A stretch of 64,000 nucleotides of DNA, from NCBI RefSeq assembly GCF_900187375.1, contig NZ_FYEW01000002.1, positions 806,001-870,000 on the forward strand, written 5' to 3'. Within the stretch, counting starts at the first letter, position 1, and every line of letters starts with the position of its first letter. A program made the position numbers and the translations under genes. This document shows, in pieces, positions 17,801 through 25,490 of the stretch. The DNA is from Hymenobacter gelipurpurascens. GTDB lineage: Bacteria > Bacteroidota > Bacteroidia > Cytophagales > Hymenobacteraceae. The notes under the pieces were generated by a model. The model was not told the origin of the DNA and did not search any database. It saw only the letters and a list, made by a program, of their open reading frames with translations.

Positions 17801-19355
17801 CCCACCCGCGCCCCGCAGCACCGAGCCCGGCGTGAAAGGCAAAGTGCAACGGGCGGTACCTGGCCTAGCGGGCCAGGGGCAGGAAACGGTTCCGCAGGAC
17901 TCTACGAATGGGCCGGAGCTACGGGTTCTCAAGGGCATTCTTCGCTCCCTGATGACGGCGCGCTCCCTCGACTTCACGTACGCGCGTAGCAACGGCACCT
18001 TGCTGCCCGGCTACCTTCCTGGCACCCGCTTCTTCGGGATGAACAGCGACTTCAATGCCCCCGGTGTACCGTTCCTGCTAGGCCGCCAGTATGATCTGGA
18101 TGCATTGTTTGATCGGGCTTTTGATGAGGGCTGGTACACCCCAAGCAGCCAGTACCTAAACACCCCGCTCAGTTCGCTACTTACTGAGAACCTGGCCTTG
18201 CGCACCTCGTTGGAGCCGGTTCGCAACTTCTTTATTCGGCTAGATGCTCGTCGTCAGCTGGTACGTAACCGTGAAGTTTTTTATCGACTGCTGATTAATG
18301 AAGACACTCTGGAGCCTCTTCCTGATCAGATCAGCCCGACTGCCAGCAACCCGCTGGGTTCGGGTACATTCAGCACCTCAGTTATCACGGTACGCACCCT
18401 GTTCGGTGACCTGAACGCCAATGGCGAAACCTCGAAAGCTTTTGAGCGGTTTGTGCAAAACCGGGCGCCGGTGCGCGACCAGTTGGAAGCGGCCAACACC
18501 AACCCCGGCAGCTACGGCTACAACTCGCAGGATGTGCTGCTGCCGGCTTTCCTGGATGCCTACCGCGGCAAGTCGTCGGGTGGGTATAAGGCCAAAAATT
18601 TCGACCCGTTTGCGATGCTGCCTATCCCGAACTGGAGCATTGAGTACAATGGCCTAGCCGAGCTGCCGTTCATGCAGCAGTACTTCCGTTCCATCACGCT
18701 GAACCACGTGTACACGTCGAGCTACAACATCAACGGCTACACTACGGCCACCGGCTACGACAGAACCCCGGATGGGAAGAACGGCTTCGACTTTCCGTAT
18801 CTCACCAACAGCAGCAGCCAGTACATTCCGTACTATGTAATTGGAAATGTAACCATTGCCGAGCGCCTGGCTCCGCTTATTGGCCTGAACTTCCAGACCA
18901 CCGGCAAAACCACCGGCCGCCTGGAATACCGCGTTGACCGCACCTTGGGCCTAAACACAACCAACGCGCAGGTAACGGAAATTCGCTCGCAGGAAGTGGT
19001 GATAGGCCTAGGCTACGTGACTAACCGCCTGAAGATTCCGTTCCGCATCGGCGGTGAGCAGAAGATTCTGCGCAATGAACTGAACGTGCGCCTCGACATG
19101 AGCATCCGCGACAATTACACCATTCAGCGCGCCATTCTGGACGTGACAGATACCAGCCTGGGCCGCGCGTCCAGCCAGACCACGAACGGTGCCCGCCAGG
19201 TTCAGCTCCGCCCCACCATCGACTATATTCTAAACCAGCGCCTGAACCTGCAGTTCTTCTTCACCCAGAATATTACCACACCCCGCGTGGCAAATGCCTT
19301 CAAGAATACGGCCACCGAAGGCGGCATTCAGCTACGCTACAGCCTCTCGCAGTAA
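11853..19355 (+). CDS. sprA: Cell-surface protein SprA, type IX secretion translocon
   Basis: The 2500-residue product matches the exceptional length of SprA. In studied Bacteroidota, SprA is the very large outer-membrane beta barrel through which type IX (Por) secretion cargo leaves, and it is needed for gliding. Visible features are an N-terminal hydrophobic segment (SLAASLVAVVSLVAWW), a long stretch of amphipathic beta strands with Arg/Asn/Tyr-rich turns, repeated short strand motifs (for example KLKLTFNYDTRAAFDFEN), and a C-terminus ending in alternating strands (GGIQLRYSLSQ). The start is TTG at 11853, with no earlier in-frame ATG. Two secreted proteins with type IX sorting domains in this window (27290-28867 and 33653-36157) are likely clients. 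The gene is dense in GGCCTA motifs. Confidence 0.97.
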   Translation: MNTGKKSLAASLVAVVSLVAWWSQAKPNSHSAEPFAMQKLWSWLPDGTRRLHAFAPDTPTTDTTRYRPSRRPKVSPQDRIGTPFSPQRRRSPLVLPLPGNVNLDVQPDDSLQNFDIRERIGTELDFRDPSRMTFEEYSRWQQQQAVRNYFRQRSNGGVAGDANTPGPQRLIPKIYLGPMADRIFGGSYVDIRPQGSVTLRMGARFNRNENPTLTLRQQRVGDFQFDQNLNLNLTGQIGEKLKLTFNYDTRAAFDFENNMKLDYTGYDTDIIRKVELGNVSLPLNNSLITGGQNLFGLKTQLQFGRLGVTAVASTLRGQSDEVRIQNGGQSRPFELKASQYERDRHYFLSQFFRDRYDGALRNLPTVQSGIEIRRLEVYVTNDNRQSDNLRNVVTLMDVGEPLRVYRSSFTQGSRPTAPADNAANTLFGSIIRPGTPNADARGDLSVENYLGGLRLEKNIDYEHIRARKLDPREYTFNAQLGYISLNTQLLPEQVLGVSFEYLYNGKTYKVGETVDDYSNVGQDQVIFLKMLKATNPAIGLANPTENPANTNLQTRNLPTWDLMMKNIYPLNASQLNRDNFQLQLVYKDDVTGVDLISLKEGQNIQNRPLIEVLNLDNVNPNNDRNPDGNFDFFPGITIDTELGKIIFPEVQPFGSYLAAQFDTTGANGAAERELARKYVYRELYNQVQSDAQQRQEKDKFFLRGRFQATSTNEISLPGIGVAQGSVRVYAGSTLLQEGVDYQVFYDQAIVKILNPSYLNSANELRVQFEKNALVQVQPRKLVGARFDYRLNNDVNFGATVLHLLENQAPGINRVNIGDEPGNNTIYGFDVNARRESRAITKYLDMLPFISTKEVSSVAFSGEFAQLLPGQSKLGNGGTGGENGVSYIDDFENSRTPYTLGGTNSATTWRLASTPAPLLGATTTGLESAYRRAKLAWYTVDQSYYTGGSAKPQNIGTNDLKNHYVRGIKRTEIFPNRDVGTTGNAFEYTLDMAYFPDERGQYNYTPNVGANGRTFAATSGAANATRYAGISREITFDTDFDNANVEYLEFWMMDPFINSATGLANVTDSDGHNAPNTTGGELYINLGSVSEDVLKDGNQHEFENGLPVDDDLADVKPTDFGRVTRQPFLTDAFNAANGARARQDIGLDGVNSDAERALPGIPAPYTGFADPAADNFRHHLDPSFDQQDAKILARYKDFNGLENNSPEGSQLSNTAYPDKEDLNRDNVISDTERYYEYKLALRPGQLAVGQNYIVDKVTNKNTDTGGDEVTWYQFRIPVRQPTGVVGVPAGQDFGFKSIRFLRMYLTQWEQPVVLRMVQPQFVANQWRRYLNRIQQTGPVLNPDTDADAFDISTVSLEENGLSNVPAGTTDAIPYVLPPNIRRDKEYGSSTVNRLQNESSLRLTVDGLRDGFAKASYKNVSTNMLRYKRLRMFLHAESQDRSVRDGQVRAFLRIGTDYSQNYYEYSIPLQLTQPGQLPSNPEELANAVWPIENRIDVAFQQFIDAKAARNKAANGAIDYAIPFTITDDKGGQITVVGNPDFSAVQGVMIGLLNPRDDNAPKSITLWADELRVFDFDTESGWAATARFNAKLADLANVTATGSYITTGFGGLQDRAQQRSIDNITRGDLNATIAADKFFPEKLGLRVPVLVQAGIESRAPKYDPLDPDTKLTQSLEKFETAQEKADYKKEVIDQTSQRSISVLNVRKERTNPEKKVMPYDIENFAVSYSYTERLHTDIRTDRDYTRTYTGALAYVYQTVPKSYTPLAKVKAFDSPYLKMLQEVNFTPLPSRFSFRADLDRRYNERFLQRTLEPGQVPVTDGIPGVFQKSFFFNRIYDMRWDLTKALALDYTATNRSVIDEEPGTTIGDSDIAKRNRQLIRDNLFKRGGRTTNFNQTIAATYRLPLDKFPLTDWLSADARYAANYTWQAASTALTAPINPLEPNGPTAPLNLGNTIQNNGELSANGKIDLVKLYNKVRFLNIINNAPPPAPRSTEPGVKGKVQRAVPGLAGQGQETVPQDSTNGPELRVLKGILRSLMTARSLDFTYARSNGTLLPGYLPGTRFFGMNSDFNAPGVPFLLGRQYDLDALFDRAFDEGWYTPSSQYLNTPLSSLLTENLALRTSLEPVRNFFIRLDARRQLVRNREVFYRLLINEDTLEPLPDQISPTASNPLGSGTFSTSVITVRTLFGDLNANGETSKAFERFVQNRAPVRDQLEAANTNPGSYGYNSQDVLLPAFLDAYRGKSSGGYKAKNFDPFAMLPIPNWSIEYNGLAELPFMQQYFRSITLNHVYTSSYNINGYTTATGYDRTPDGKNGFDFPYLTNSSSQYIPYYVIGNVTIAERLAPLIGLNFQTTGKTTGRLEYRVDRTLGLNTTNAQVTEIRSQEVVIGLGYVTNRLKIPFRIGGEQKILRNELNVRLDMSIRDNYTIQRAILDVTDTSLGRASSQTTNGARQVQLRPTIDYILNQRLNLQFFFTQNITTPRVANAFKNTATEGGIQLRYSLSQ

Positions 19356-19375
19356 GGGGCGCCTTTTACTCGGCA

Positions 19376-19410
19376 ACAGCCCGACTGACCTAGGCCAGTC
19401 GGGCTGTTTG
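19376..19410 (+). terminator. Intrinsic terminator after sprA, with GGCCTA-type loop
   Basis: A 12-bp stem pairs ACAGCCCGACTG with CAGTCGGGCTGT, and is followed by TTTG. The loop is ACCTAGGC, so the iterated CCTAGGCC motif forms the apex. Confidence 0.85.
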
Positions 19411-19498
19411 GCTTTATACCTGTGGCGGGGCGCCTACTGGAACTCGTGGCCTAGCGAATTCTCCTGCGAACAATTTCGGCTTTCCATCATTTAACCTT

Positions 19499-19506
19499 TA
19501 CTTTTG
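19499..19506 (+). promoter_or_regulatory. Candidate -7 promoter box for gcvH
   Basis: TACTTTTG matches the Bacteroidota TAnnTTTG -7 element, 51 nt before the gcvH ATG. A clear upstream TTTG at 17-19 nt spacing is not seen. Confidence 0.5.
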
Positions 19507-19556
19507 AAGCACCGCGCATTGGCGCATTCTTCCCAAATTCTCCAAACCCGCATCAC

Positions 19557-19937
19557 ATGAATTTGCCCGCCACCCTGAAGTACACGAAAGAACACGAATG
19601 GATCCGTGTGGAAGGAGATGTCGCCTTCATCGGCATCACCGACCACGCTCAGAAAGAGCTTGGCGACATTGTGTACGTGGATATTGATACCCTCGATAAA
19701 GAAGTGGCCGAAGGCGAAGTGTTTGGCACGGTTGAAGCCGTAAAAACGGTATCGGACCTGTTCAGCCCCATCTCCGGCACTGTACTCGAAATCAACGATA
19801 AGCTGGATGGTAGCCCCGAGCTGGTGAACTCCGACCCTTACGGCGACGGCTGGATGATCAAGATGTCCATTGCCAACACGGCGGAGCTGGATGCACTCTT
19901 ATCTTCTGAAACTTACGGCGAGCTAGTAGGCGCCTAA
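19557..19937 (+). CDS. gcvH: Glycine cleavage system H protein
   Basis: The 126-residue length is typical. The lipoyl-attachment lysine is Lys63 in [18 protein letters not shown]. The protein carries the aminomethyl group on its lipoyl arm between the P, T and L proteins of glycine cleavage. The other Gcv genes are absent from the window. It follows the sprA terminator with its own candidate promoter and runs into the VanZ-like gene 23 nt later. Confidence 0.97.
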   Translation: MNLPATLKYTKEHEWIRVEGDVAFIGITDHAQKELGDIVYVDIDTLDKEVAEGEVFGTVEAVKTVSDLFSPISGTVLEINDKLDGSPELVNSDPYGDGWMIKMSIANTAELDALLSSETYGELVGA

Positions 19938-19960
19938 GCCTTCTTACCACCAGCTTCGCT

Positions 19961-20368
19961 ATGCCTACCACTGCGCCGCCCCTGCCCCGTCGCCGAGCCT
20001 TTATTGCTCTGCCGCTGGCATGGGCGGCGTTTGTGTTGTTGATGACGCTTACGCCGGCAGATGAAATGCCGGAAACGCCTACCTGGAATCTGCTGGCCTT
20101 TGATACCGCGGCACATGCCGCCGTATTCTTTGTGCTGGCCGTTCTGTCCTATTTCTCAGGTGCGCGCCAAACCGCCTGGCCTACGCTACACCAGTATACG
20201 TTTTGGTGGCTGCTGGTAGCCTGCGTGGCATTTGGAGCAGCCATTGAAATCGTTCAGATGGCGATGGACCTTGGCCGCCACGGCGAGTGGTCCGACGTGC
20301 TAAGCGATACTATTGGCGTTGTTATCGGTTTAGGGCTCATGGCTTCCACGCGCCGGTTCTGGCAATGA
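19961..20368 (+). CDS. VanZ-like family membrane protein
   Basis: The 135-residue protein has four predicted membrane helices (about 13-30, 43-65, 78-105 and 110-130) and VanZ-like signatures: a first helix with MTLTPADEMPE after it, a second helix starting near DTAAHAAVFFVLAVLSY, and GAAIEIVQMAMDLGRHGEWSDVLSDTIG. In other bacteria VanZ confers low-level teicoplanin resistance; the role of the Bacteroidota relatives is unknown. It lies between gcvH and the M28 peptidase, whose ATG overlaps this gene's stop (ATGA). Confidence 0.85.
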   Translation: MPTTAPPLPRRRAFIALPLAWAAFVLLMTLTPADEMPETPTWNLLAFDTAAHAAVFFVLAVLSYFSGARQTAWPTLHQYTFWWLLVACVAFGAAIEIVQMAMDLGRHGEWSDVLSDTIGVVIGLGLMASTRRFWQ

Positions 20369-21657
20369 GATGCCTAGGCCACTTCGTTGTGCTGGCCGCG
20401 CTGTTTACGTTGTGGGCCAATGTCCCGGCGCCGGCTCAGGACATGAACCGCGCTCGGCGGACTATTGCAACCCTAGCTTCATCGGCGTTCCATGGCCGTG
20501 GCTATGTAAAACAAGGCGAGCACAAAGCCGCTGCTTACCTTCGGAAGCGCTTCGCTGATCTAGGCCTACAGCAACTGGCGCCAGACTACACGCAGTCCTT
20601 CTCATTGCCCATCAATACATTTCCGGGACACGCCGCCTTGCGTGTAGATGAGCTCAGCCTGCGGGCAGGCGAAGATTTTATTGCTGAACCAGGTTCAGGC
20701 CCCGCGAAGCTAGAAGGAGCAGTTTTCACACTCGACACGCTGATTTTCACACAGGAAGCTGCCCAGCAGCAGTTGCTTGCCACCAATTTACGCGCCCATA
20801 GCCTCGTGCTACGCCAGCCAGATGTAGCCCGGCTTAGCAAGCTACCGGCCGCAGTTCAGGAGCATCTAGCTTCCGCTGCCAGCCGCATTACGCTGGTGCA
20901 GGGTAAGCTTACTGCCTCCCTCGCGAACCAGCAACTAGCGCAGCCGCAGGTGCAGGTATTGGCAAGCAAGTGGCCTAGCGCTGCGAAAACCATTCGGTTG
21001 CGCCTCGACGCCGTTTTTCAACCAGCCTACCAAACCCAGAACCTCGTCGGGTACCTGCCCGGCCGCGTGCACCCCGATTCTTTTTTGGTCGTGACGGCTC
21101 ATTACGACCACCTGGGAATGCTAGGCCACCGCGCCTATTTTCCTGGGGCCAACGACAACGCTAGTGGAACAGCTATGCTGCTGGAACTGGCGGCACACTT
21201 CGCGCAGCCGGCAAACCGGCCGGCTTGTTCGCTGGTATTCATTGCTTTTGGGGCGGAAGAAGCCGGTTTACTAGGCTCACAGTATTTTGTCGAGCACCCT
21301 CTAGTTCCTCTGCCAAGTATTCGGTTTCTGCTGAACCTCGACCTCTTGGGCACTGGTCAGGAGGGCGCAACAGTAGTAAACGGGCGGGTATTTGAGGCGC
21401 AGTACCAACTGCTTACTCAGCTGAACGCTGCAGGCCATTATCTTCCTTCCCTGGCTGCTAGAGGCCGGGCCGCCAATTCCGACCATTACCACTTTTCGGA
21501 ACGAGGTGTGCCCGCGTTTTTCCTATACACCCGAGGCACGCCCACTTTCTACCATGACGTGCAAGACCGAGCAGCAACCCTGCCTCTCACCGGCTTTGCA
21601 GGAGCATTTGGCCTGCTGCGCGATTTTCTTCGAACACTGGACACTCCCGGCAAATAG
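20365..21657 (+). CDS. Secreted M28-family zinc aminopeptidase
   Basis: The 430-residue product starts at the ATG overlapping the VanZ stop; a longer frame lies within the VanZ gene. It has a signal peptide (about 1-28, ending PAQ). The M28 metal ligands appear in order: His in TAHYDHLGM, Asp in PGANDNASGT, Glu-Glu in AFGAEEAGLLGS, Asp in NLDLLGTG, and His in NSDHYHFSERGVPAFF. This set binds two zinc ions and cleaves N-terminal amino acids from peptides. Export suggests nutrition or cell-surface protein turnover. There is no type IX sorting domain, so it is likely periplasmic. It probably belongs to the gcvH-vanZ transcript. Confidence 0.92.
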   Translation: MRCLGHFVVLAALFTLWANVPAPAQDMNRARRTIATLASSAFHGRGYVKQGEHKAAAYLRKRFADLGLQQLAPDYTQSFSLPINTFPGHAALRVDELSLRAGEDFIAEPGSGPAKLEGAVFTLDTLIFTQEAAQQQLLATNLRAHSLVLRQPDVARLSKLPAAVQEHLASAASRITLVQGKLTASLANQQLAQPQVQVLASKWPSAAKTIRLRLDAVFQPAYQTQNLVGYLPGRVHPDSFLVVTAHYDHLGMLGHRAYFPGANDNASGTAMLLELAAHFAQPANRPACSLVFIAFGAEEAGLLGSQYFVEHPLVPLPSIRFLLNLDLLGTGQEGATVVNGRVFEAQYQLLTQLNAAGHYLPSLAARGRAANSDHYHFSERGVPAFFLYTRGTPTFYHDVQDRAATLPLTGFAGAFGLLRDFLRTLDTPGK

Positions 21658-22037
21658 CCATTTACTTGCTCGGTTCCTCCACATTTACTGGCCTTAGCAA
21701 CTCTGCATCTAGTTGAAAAATGCAGCCTGCGTGCTTTTCTTCTGGCATGCTATGCGTATGATGTAGTCGTCAGGCATTTCTCTAAGCCTGTATTGATGGC
21801 AGCATTTAAGCGGCTTTGCTTCCCTATGGCTTATGTGCCTCTTTTGTGCCAGCAGTACCTCTCTTTGGTCCTTTTTGCCCTACTGCTGCTACTTACAGAA
21901 TGCTATGGATCAACCCACGCTAACTTCTTACCTCCTGGGTAATTGCGTGTAGGCATAAAGCAGTTATCCCGAAACCTCCGGCTTGGCAGCCAGGAAGTTT
22001 CGGGATAATAAAGAGAGTGTTTAAGGGTCGAAGTAGA
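21658..22037. other. Intergenic region between convergent genes
   Basis: No gene recognised. One GGCCTT-like stretch and a bidirectional hairpin (21964-22008) are the only structure I see. Confidence 0.6.
21964..22008. terminator. Bidirectional terminator hairpin
   Basis: A perfect 12-bp stem (TTATCCCGAAAC / GTTTCGGGATAA) has a 21-nt loop that can pair further. The stem arms are AT-rich at the base. It serves the exported-protein gene on the minus strand and possibly the M28 gene. Confidence 0.7.
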
Positions 22038-22583
22038 CTAGCCGTTCGTCTTGAACGAAGTCATGATCTGCTTGGCAACGTTCTCCCACTCAGGCTTCTG
22101 ACGGTCAGCGCAGGTGAAGTTGCACATCAGCAGCTTGCCTTCCACGTCGGTGAAGAAAACCAGGTTATATACTTCGTGGCCTAGCTCGGGCTTCATCAGC
22201 TCCATGTAGCCCACTTTACGACCGTTTACTTCCTTTACACCGTGGTTGAACCACTTAGCTTCTTTGTACTGCTTGGAGTACATCTTGTAGAAGTTATCGG
22301 CATACATGTCGATCATGTCCTGATCGGCGGTATTGTCGGTGTAGGAGAAGGCGATGCTGGCTTCCTTGCTGTTGGTGTAGATAACGCTAGGACGGCTCTG
22401 TGCCTTGGCATAGTTAAAGTCCATCTGCTGCTCGCTCATCACCTCAAAACCTTTGGGGATAAGGATTTCCACCCGCTCACTCAGAACGCGCTTCTTAATT
22501 AATTCCACCTCAGCAAAGGGGCGGGCTGCCATCAGCAGAAGCATCAGGCAAAAAACAGGGGCTGCGAGTAATACTTTTTTCAT
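22038..22583 (-). CDS. Exported protein of unknown function
   Basis: The 181-residue product starts at ATG 22583 (MKKVLLAAPVF); the frame extends 156 nt upstream but that part is low in coding character. A signal peptide covers about residues 1-23. The mature part has an alternating alpha-beta pattern with strands VEILIPKGFEVMS, EASIAFSYTD and YNLVFFTDVEGKLLMCNFTC, and reminds me of the PsbP/DcrB-like fold of small periplasmic proteins. That is a guess from pattern only. It is monocistronic: convergent with the M28 gene and well separated from yicC. Confidence 0.8.
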   Translation of the reverse strand: MKKVLLAAPVFCLMLLLMAARPFAEVELIKKRVLSERVEILIPKGFEVMSEQQMDFNYAKAQSRPSVIYTNSKEASIAFSYTDNTADQDMIDMYADNFYKMYSKQYKEAKWFNHGVKEVNGRKVGYMELMKPELGHEVYNLVFFTDVEGKLLMCNFTCADRQKPEWENVAKQIMTSFKTNG

Positions 22584-22915
22584 AGTTGTAGGCTGAAAAA
22601 AGGTGAAAATCAAAAGGAGATGGCCATTAGAACACCACGAAGGCACTCTGTTTGGATAACACAATTTACGGACAAAACTTAAAGCTGCAAGCTGTAACCA
22701 AAGAAATAATCTTTTTAGCAGTCCTGAGCCCATGGGCACTTGCTGAAAATCTTACGATAAACGTAATCAAGCGGATTTATATACCAAAACAATATTTCTC
22801 GTTTATTGAATAATCCCGAAAAACACCTATGCCATATTGGAAATATCATATGCCTAATAATGCCTGTAAAGTTCAATTGAATAGAGTTTCAACGCCTCCG
22901 AAATGTGTTTCGGAT
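22584..22915. other. AT-rich intergenic region
   Basis: It is the upstream region of the exported-protein gene and the downstream region of yicC, clearly AT-richer than the flanking genes. No gene, RNA or strong hairpin is recognised. Confidence 0.5.
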
Positions 22916-23812
22916 TTACAGAATGTTGTTGATCTGCTCCTTTATTTTCTCCAATTCCTCCTTCATCCCAACAACCAAGTGCTGAATGACGGAGTCGTTG
23001 GCTTTGGAACCGATGGTATTGATCTCTCGACCAATTTCTTGCGAAATAAACGCAAGTTTCTTTCCCGTGGGCTCTGGCAAGTAGACCGTTTCGGTGAAGT
23101 AATGCAAATGGTTGATCAACCGCACCTTTTCCTCGGCGATGTCAAGCTTCTCGATATAGTACAGAACCTCCTGTTCGAAACGAGTAGCGTTGAAATGCTC
23201 GCTTCCCGTTATCTCGGCCAAGTGGTTTTGCAACCGCAGCCGAACCTGCTCAATGCGGGTAGGATCATGCCGCTCCACATCCTCCAGCTGAATCCGGATG
23301 CGGTCCAGGTAGCCCAGAATTTCGGTAGTCAGCGCCTGGCCTTCGTCGCGCCGGAATTGGTTTACGCGGTCCAAGGCCTCGTGCAGGAGAGGCAGCAGTT
23401 CTTCCCACGGCACATTCTCTTCCTCCTCCGTAGCGGCGGTGGCATCAGTTGGAATACGCAGGGAGCCGGGCAGCGCATGAGCCAGAGCCGTGAGTTGCTC
23501 CAAAGAAGCCCCCGTTACCACAGTCAGTTCCTGAAGCTCACGGTAGGCCAGTGCCAATGCATCCTTGTTCAGGATTGATCCTTGAGCACCCGTCGCGCGC
23601 GGACGCACAAAGTCCAGGTTCAGGTTTACTTTGCCCCGGATAAGGCTCTTGGTGACTAGGTTGCGGATTTCCAATTCCCGATCCTGCAGAAAGCGCGGCA
23701 GCCGCAAGCTCAGGTCTAAACTTTTGGAATTAAGCGACTTTATCTCAATGGTAGCGGCATAGCGGTCGGTTTCGCGATGAGCGATACCGTAGCCGGTCAT
23801 AGACTGAAGCAT
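22916..23812 (-). CDS. yicC: YicC family protein (putative endoribonuclease)
   Basis: The 298-residue protein has the two family signatures: the N-terminal MTGYG motif (MLQSMTGYGIAHRETDRY) and the conserved C-terminal helix (ISQEIGREINTIGSKANDS) with a long charged middle. In E. coli YicC takes part in RNA decay and has been described as an RNase or RNase adaptor. There is no signal peptide. The gene lies in a reverse-strand cluster but is separated by about 200 nt from the flippase gene and 330 nt from the exported-protein gene, so it is probably transcribed alone. Confidence 0.93.
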   Translation of the reverse strand: MLQSMTGYGIAHRETDRYAATIEIKSLNSKSLDLSLRLPRFLQDRELEIRNLVTKSLIRGKVNLNLDFVRPRATGAQGSILNKDALALAYRELQELTVVTGASLEQLTALAHALPGSLRIPTDATAATEEEENVPWEELLPLLHEALDRVNQFRRDEGQALTTEILGYLDRIRIQLEDVERHDPTRIEQVRLRLQNHLAEITGSEHFNATRFEQEVLYYIEKLDIAEEKVRLINHLHYFTETVYLPEPTGKKLAFISQEIGREINTIGSKANDSVIQHLVVGMKEELEKIKEQINNIL

Positions 23813-23952
23813 GGTCTGAGGGATGATTTGAGCTTACTAACAGCGGTGTAAAGCAAAACAGGAGGTGCTAGACAGAAGCGCAACACCTGCATTTTGCTTT
23901 GACAATATTAGCACAATACATGCGGTGTGCCAGTAGCACGCGCAACTTGCTG

Positions 23953-23990
23953 TTCCTGAACCCTTGAAGTGGCCTAGCGAGTTTCAGGAA
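23953..23990 (-). terminator. Hairpin with GGCCTA motif in the loop, possible terminator of the flippase operon
   Basis: Inverted repeats TTCCTGAA / TTCAGGAA flank a 22-nt loop containing GTGGCCTAGC. There is no good T tract, so terminator function is uncertain. Confidence 0.35.
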
Positions 23991-24014
23991 TCTCTGTTTA
24001 GGCAGGCAGCTGAT

Positions 24015-25490
24015 TTAATGGCCTATTCTTTCGGGCGTTACCTTTTCCGAAGTGGGTGTATGCAGCAAGCCGGCTTTGCCTGTTTTCGCTCTCCAGACCA
24101 CTAGCAGCACTACTAGGCCTACACCGCTCCCACCTACCACAACCATCAACTGTTCCGAAAAAACGGCGGCCAGCAGACTGTGCAGAAGAAAAAGCCCAAT
24201 ACCAAACCCTACAAACTGGAAAAGCCAGGGGCGACAAGGCAATAAGTCAACCCAGGACTGGCCTAGCAGCTGGGCCGTTTGTGCCAGATAATATCCGGCC
24301 TGACAGTAAGTGCTTATTACGAAAGCCAGCGCCACCCCAGACAGGCCTAGCAGCCGATACAACGGATACATGAGCGCAAAGGCAAGCAGCAAATCCAGCA
24401 GGGCGCCGGTAGTAATAACACGGCCACAGCCTTTGTGCTGGAGTAACGCCGTAAAGTTGTAGGCCCGCAAAGGCAGCACCAGGCTCGACACGAGAAACAG
24501 CGGAACAGCGCCATCGTAGCGGTGCGCAAATACCACCCCAAACAGCTCGTAGCGGAAGAACAGCAGAAAGAAGAACAGCGGAAACACAATAGCACTCAGC
24601 ACCGTTGCGGCCGATTTCAGGGTGGCCAGCCGCTCCGCATCGGGTAGGCCAGGCTGGTTGAAATGGAGCAGTAGCGCGCTGCCCGTGGCTCCCAGCAGCA
24701 GAGGCAGAAAGGGTACATCGAGTGTACCATTGAAATACAGAGCGAACAAGGCGGCCGGCAGCACGAAGTTCAGCGCAAACTTATCCACCCACCGAAACAG
24801 CATCTGAACTACTTCATTCAGAGCCGTGTGCATCCAAAGGCTTTGCACAGTGTGCAGCTGTATGGGCACTGCCGACTCCTGGGAGCGGTAGTGCCGCCGG
24901 GCCAACTGGCCTAAGGCTACCAGGCGCAGCAGGTTGGCCACCAGCAGCCACCCGAGCAGTTGCTCACTATTCAGAAGCCGGCCAACCAGAAAGGCATGGC
25001 TCAGGCCAAACACGCCGGCGTAGGCCACATTCAGCAACGCTACTGACCGCAGCTGGCGCCCCAGCAGAGCAAAGGCTTCCAACACCGCCACCGGGGTACT
25101 TAGCAACAGGAAGGTTCCGGCTTGCCATGGCCCAAAGGGGGAGCCCACGTACTGCTGAAGCAACGCAAACCCTATGGCTACCAATAGCATCCAACTGCCG
25201 AGCAACGCTGCCTGCTTTCTGGTTATGCCTTTGGCTAGGCCACTTACCCTGGCGGCAGGGTAGCTGAGCACCAGCGTTGGCAACCCCAGACAAGCCACTA
25301 CTTGTAGCACCTGCCATTGTACCCAGAAACTTTGGTAACGCCCGTAATAGGCCGGCTCCATGTATCGCGACAGCCACACCAGGGCCGCTACGCTGGCCAG
25401 GGCAGGAAAAAACCGGATCAGGAAGATGTACGCGCTATTTCCCAGCAGCGTGCCGCTCGTACTCCCGCCGGGCTTGGGCATCACATTCAT
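24015..25490 (-). CDS. Polysaccharide flippase-like membrane protein (Wzx/MATE type)
   Basis: The 491-residue protein has about 12-14 hydrophobic segments spread through its length, beginning AYIFLIRFFPALASVAALVWLSRYMEP and ending in a long hydrophobic helix before a Lys/Arg tail. This matches lipid-linked oligosaccharide flippases, which move glycan repeat units across the inner membrane. The start (ATG 25490 or 25481) lies within the end of the acetyltransferase gene, a 47-56 nt overlap. No glycosyltransferases are nearby, so the glycan is unknown. The loop-bearing hairpin at 23953-23990 may end the transcript. Confidence 0.8.
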   Translation of the reverse strand: MNVMPKPGGSTSGTLLGNSAYIFLIRFFPALASVAALVWLSRYMEPAYYGRYQSFWVQWQVLQVVACLGLPTLVLSYPAARVSGLAKGITRKQAALLGSWMLLVAIGFALLQQYVGSPFGPWQAGTFLLLSTPVAVLEAFALLGRQLRSVALLNVAYAGVFGLSHAFLVGRLLNSEQLLGWLLVANLLRLVALGQLARRHYRSQESAVPIQLHTVQSLWMHTALNEVVQMLFRWVDKFALNFVLPAALFALYFNGTLDVPFLPLLLGATGSALLLHFNQPGLPDAERLATLKSAATVLSAIVFPLFFFLLFFRYELFGVVFAHRYDGAVPLFLVSSLVLPLRAYNFTALLQHKGCGRVITTGALLDLLLAFALMYPLYRLLGLSGVALAFVISTYCQAGYYLAQTAQLLGQSWVDLLPCRPWLFQFVGFGIGLFLLHSLLAAVFSEQLMVVVGGSGVGLVVLLVVWRAKTGKAGLLHTPTSEKVTPERIGH

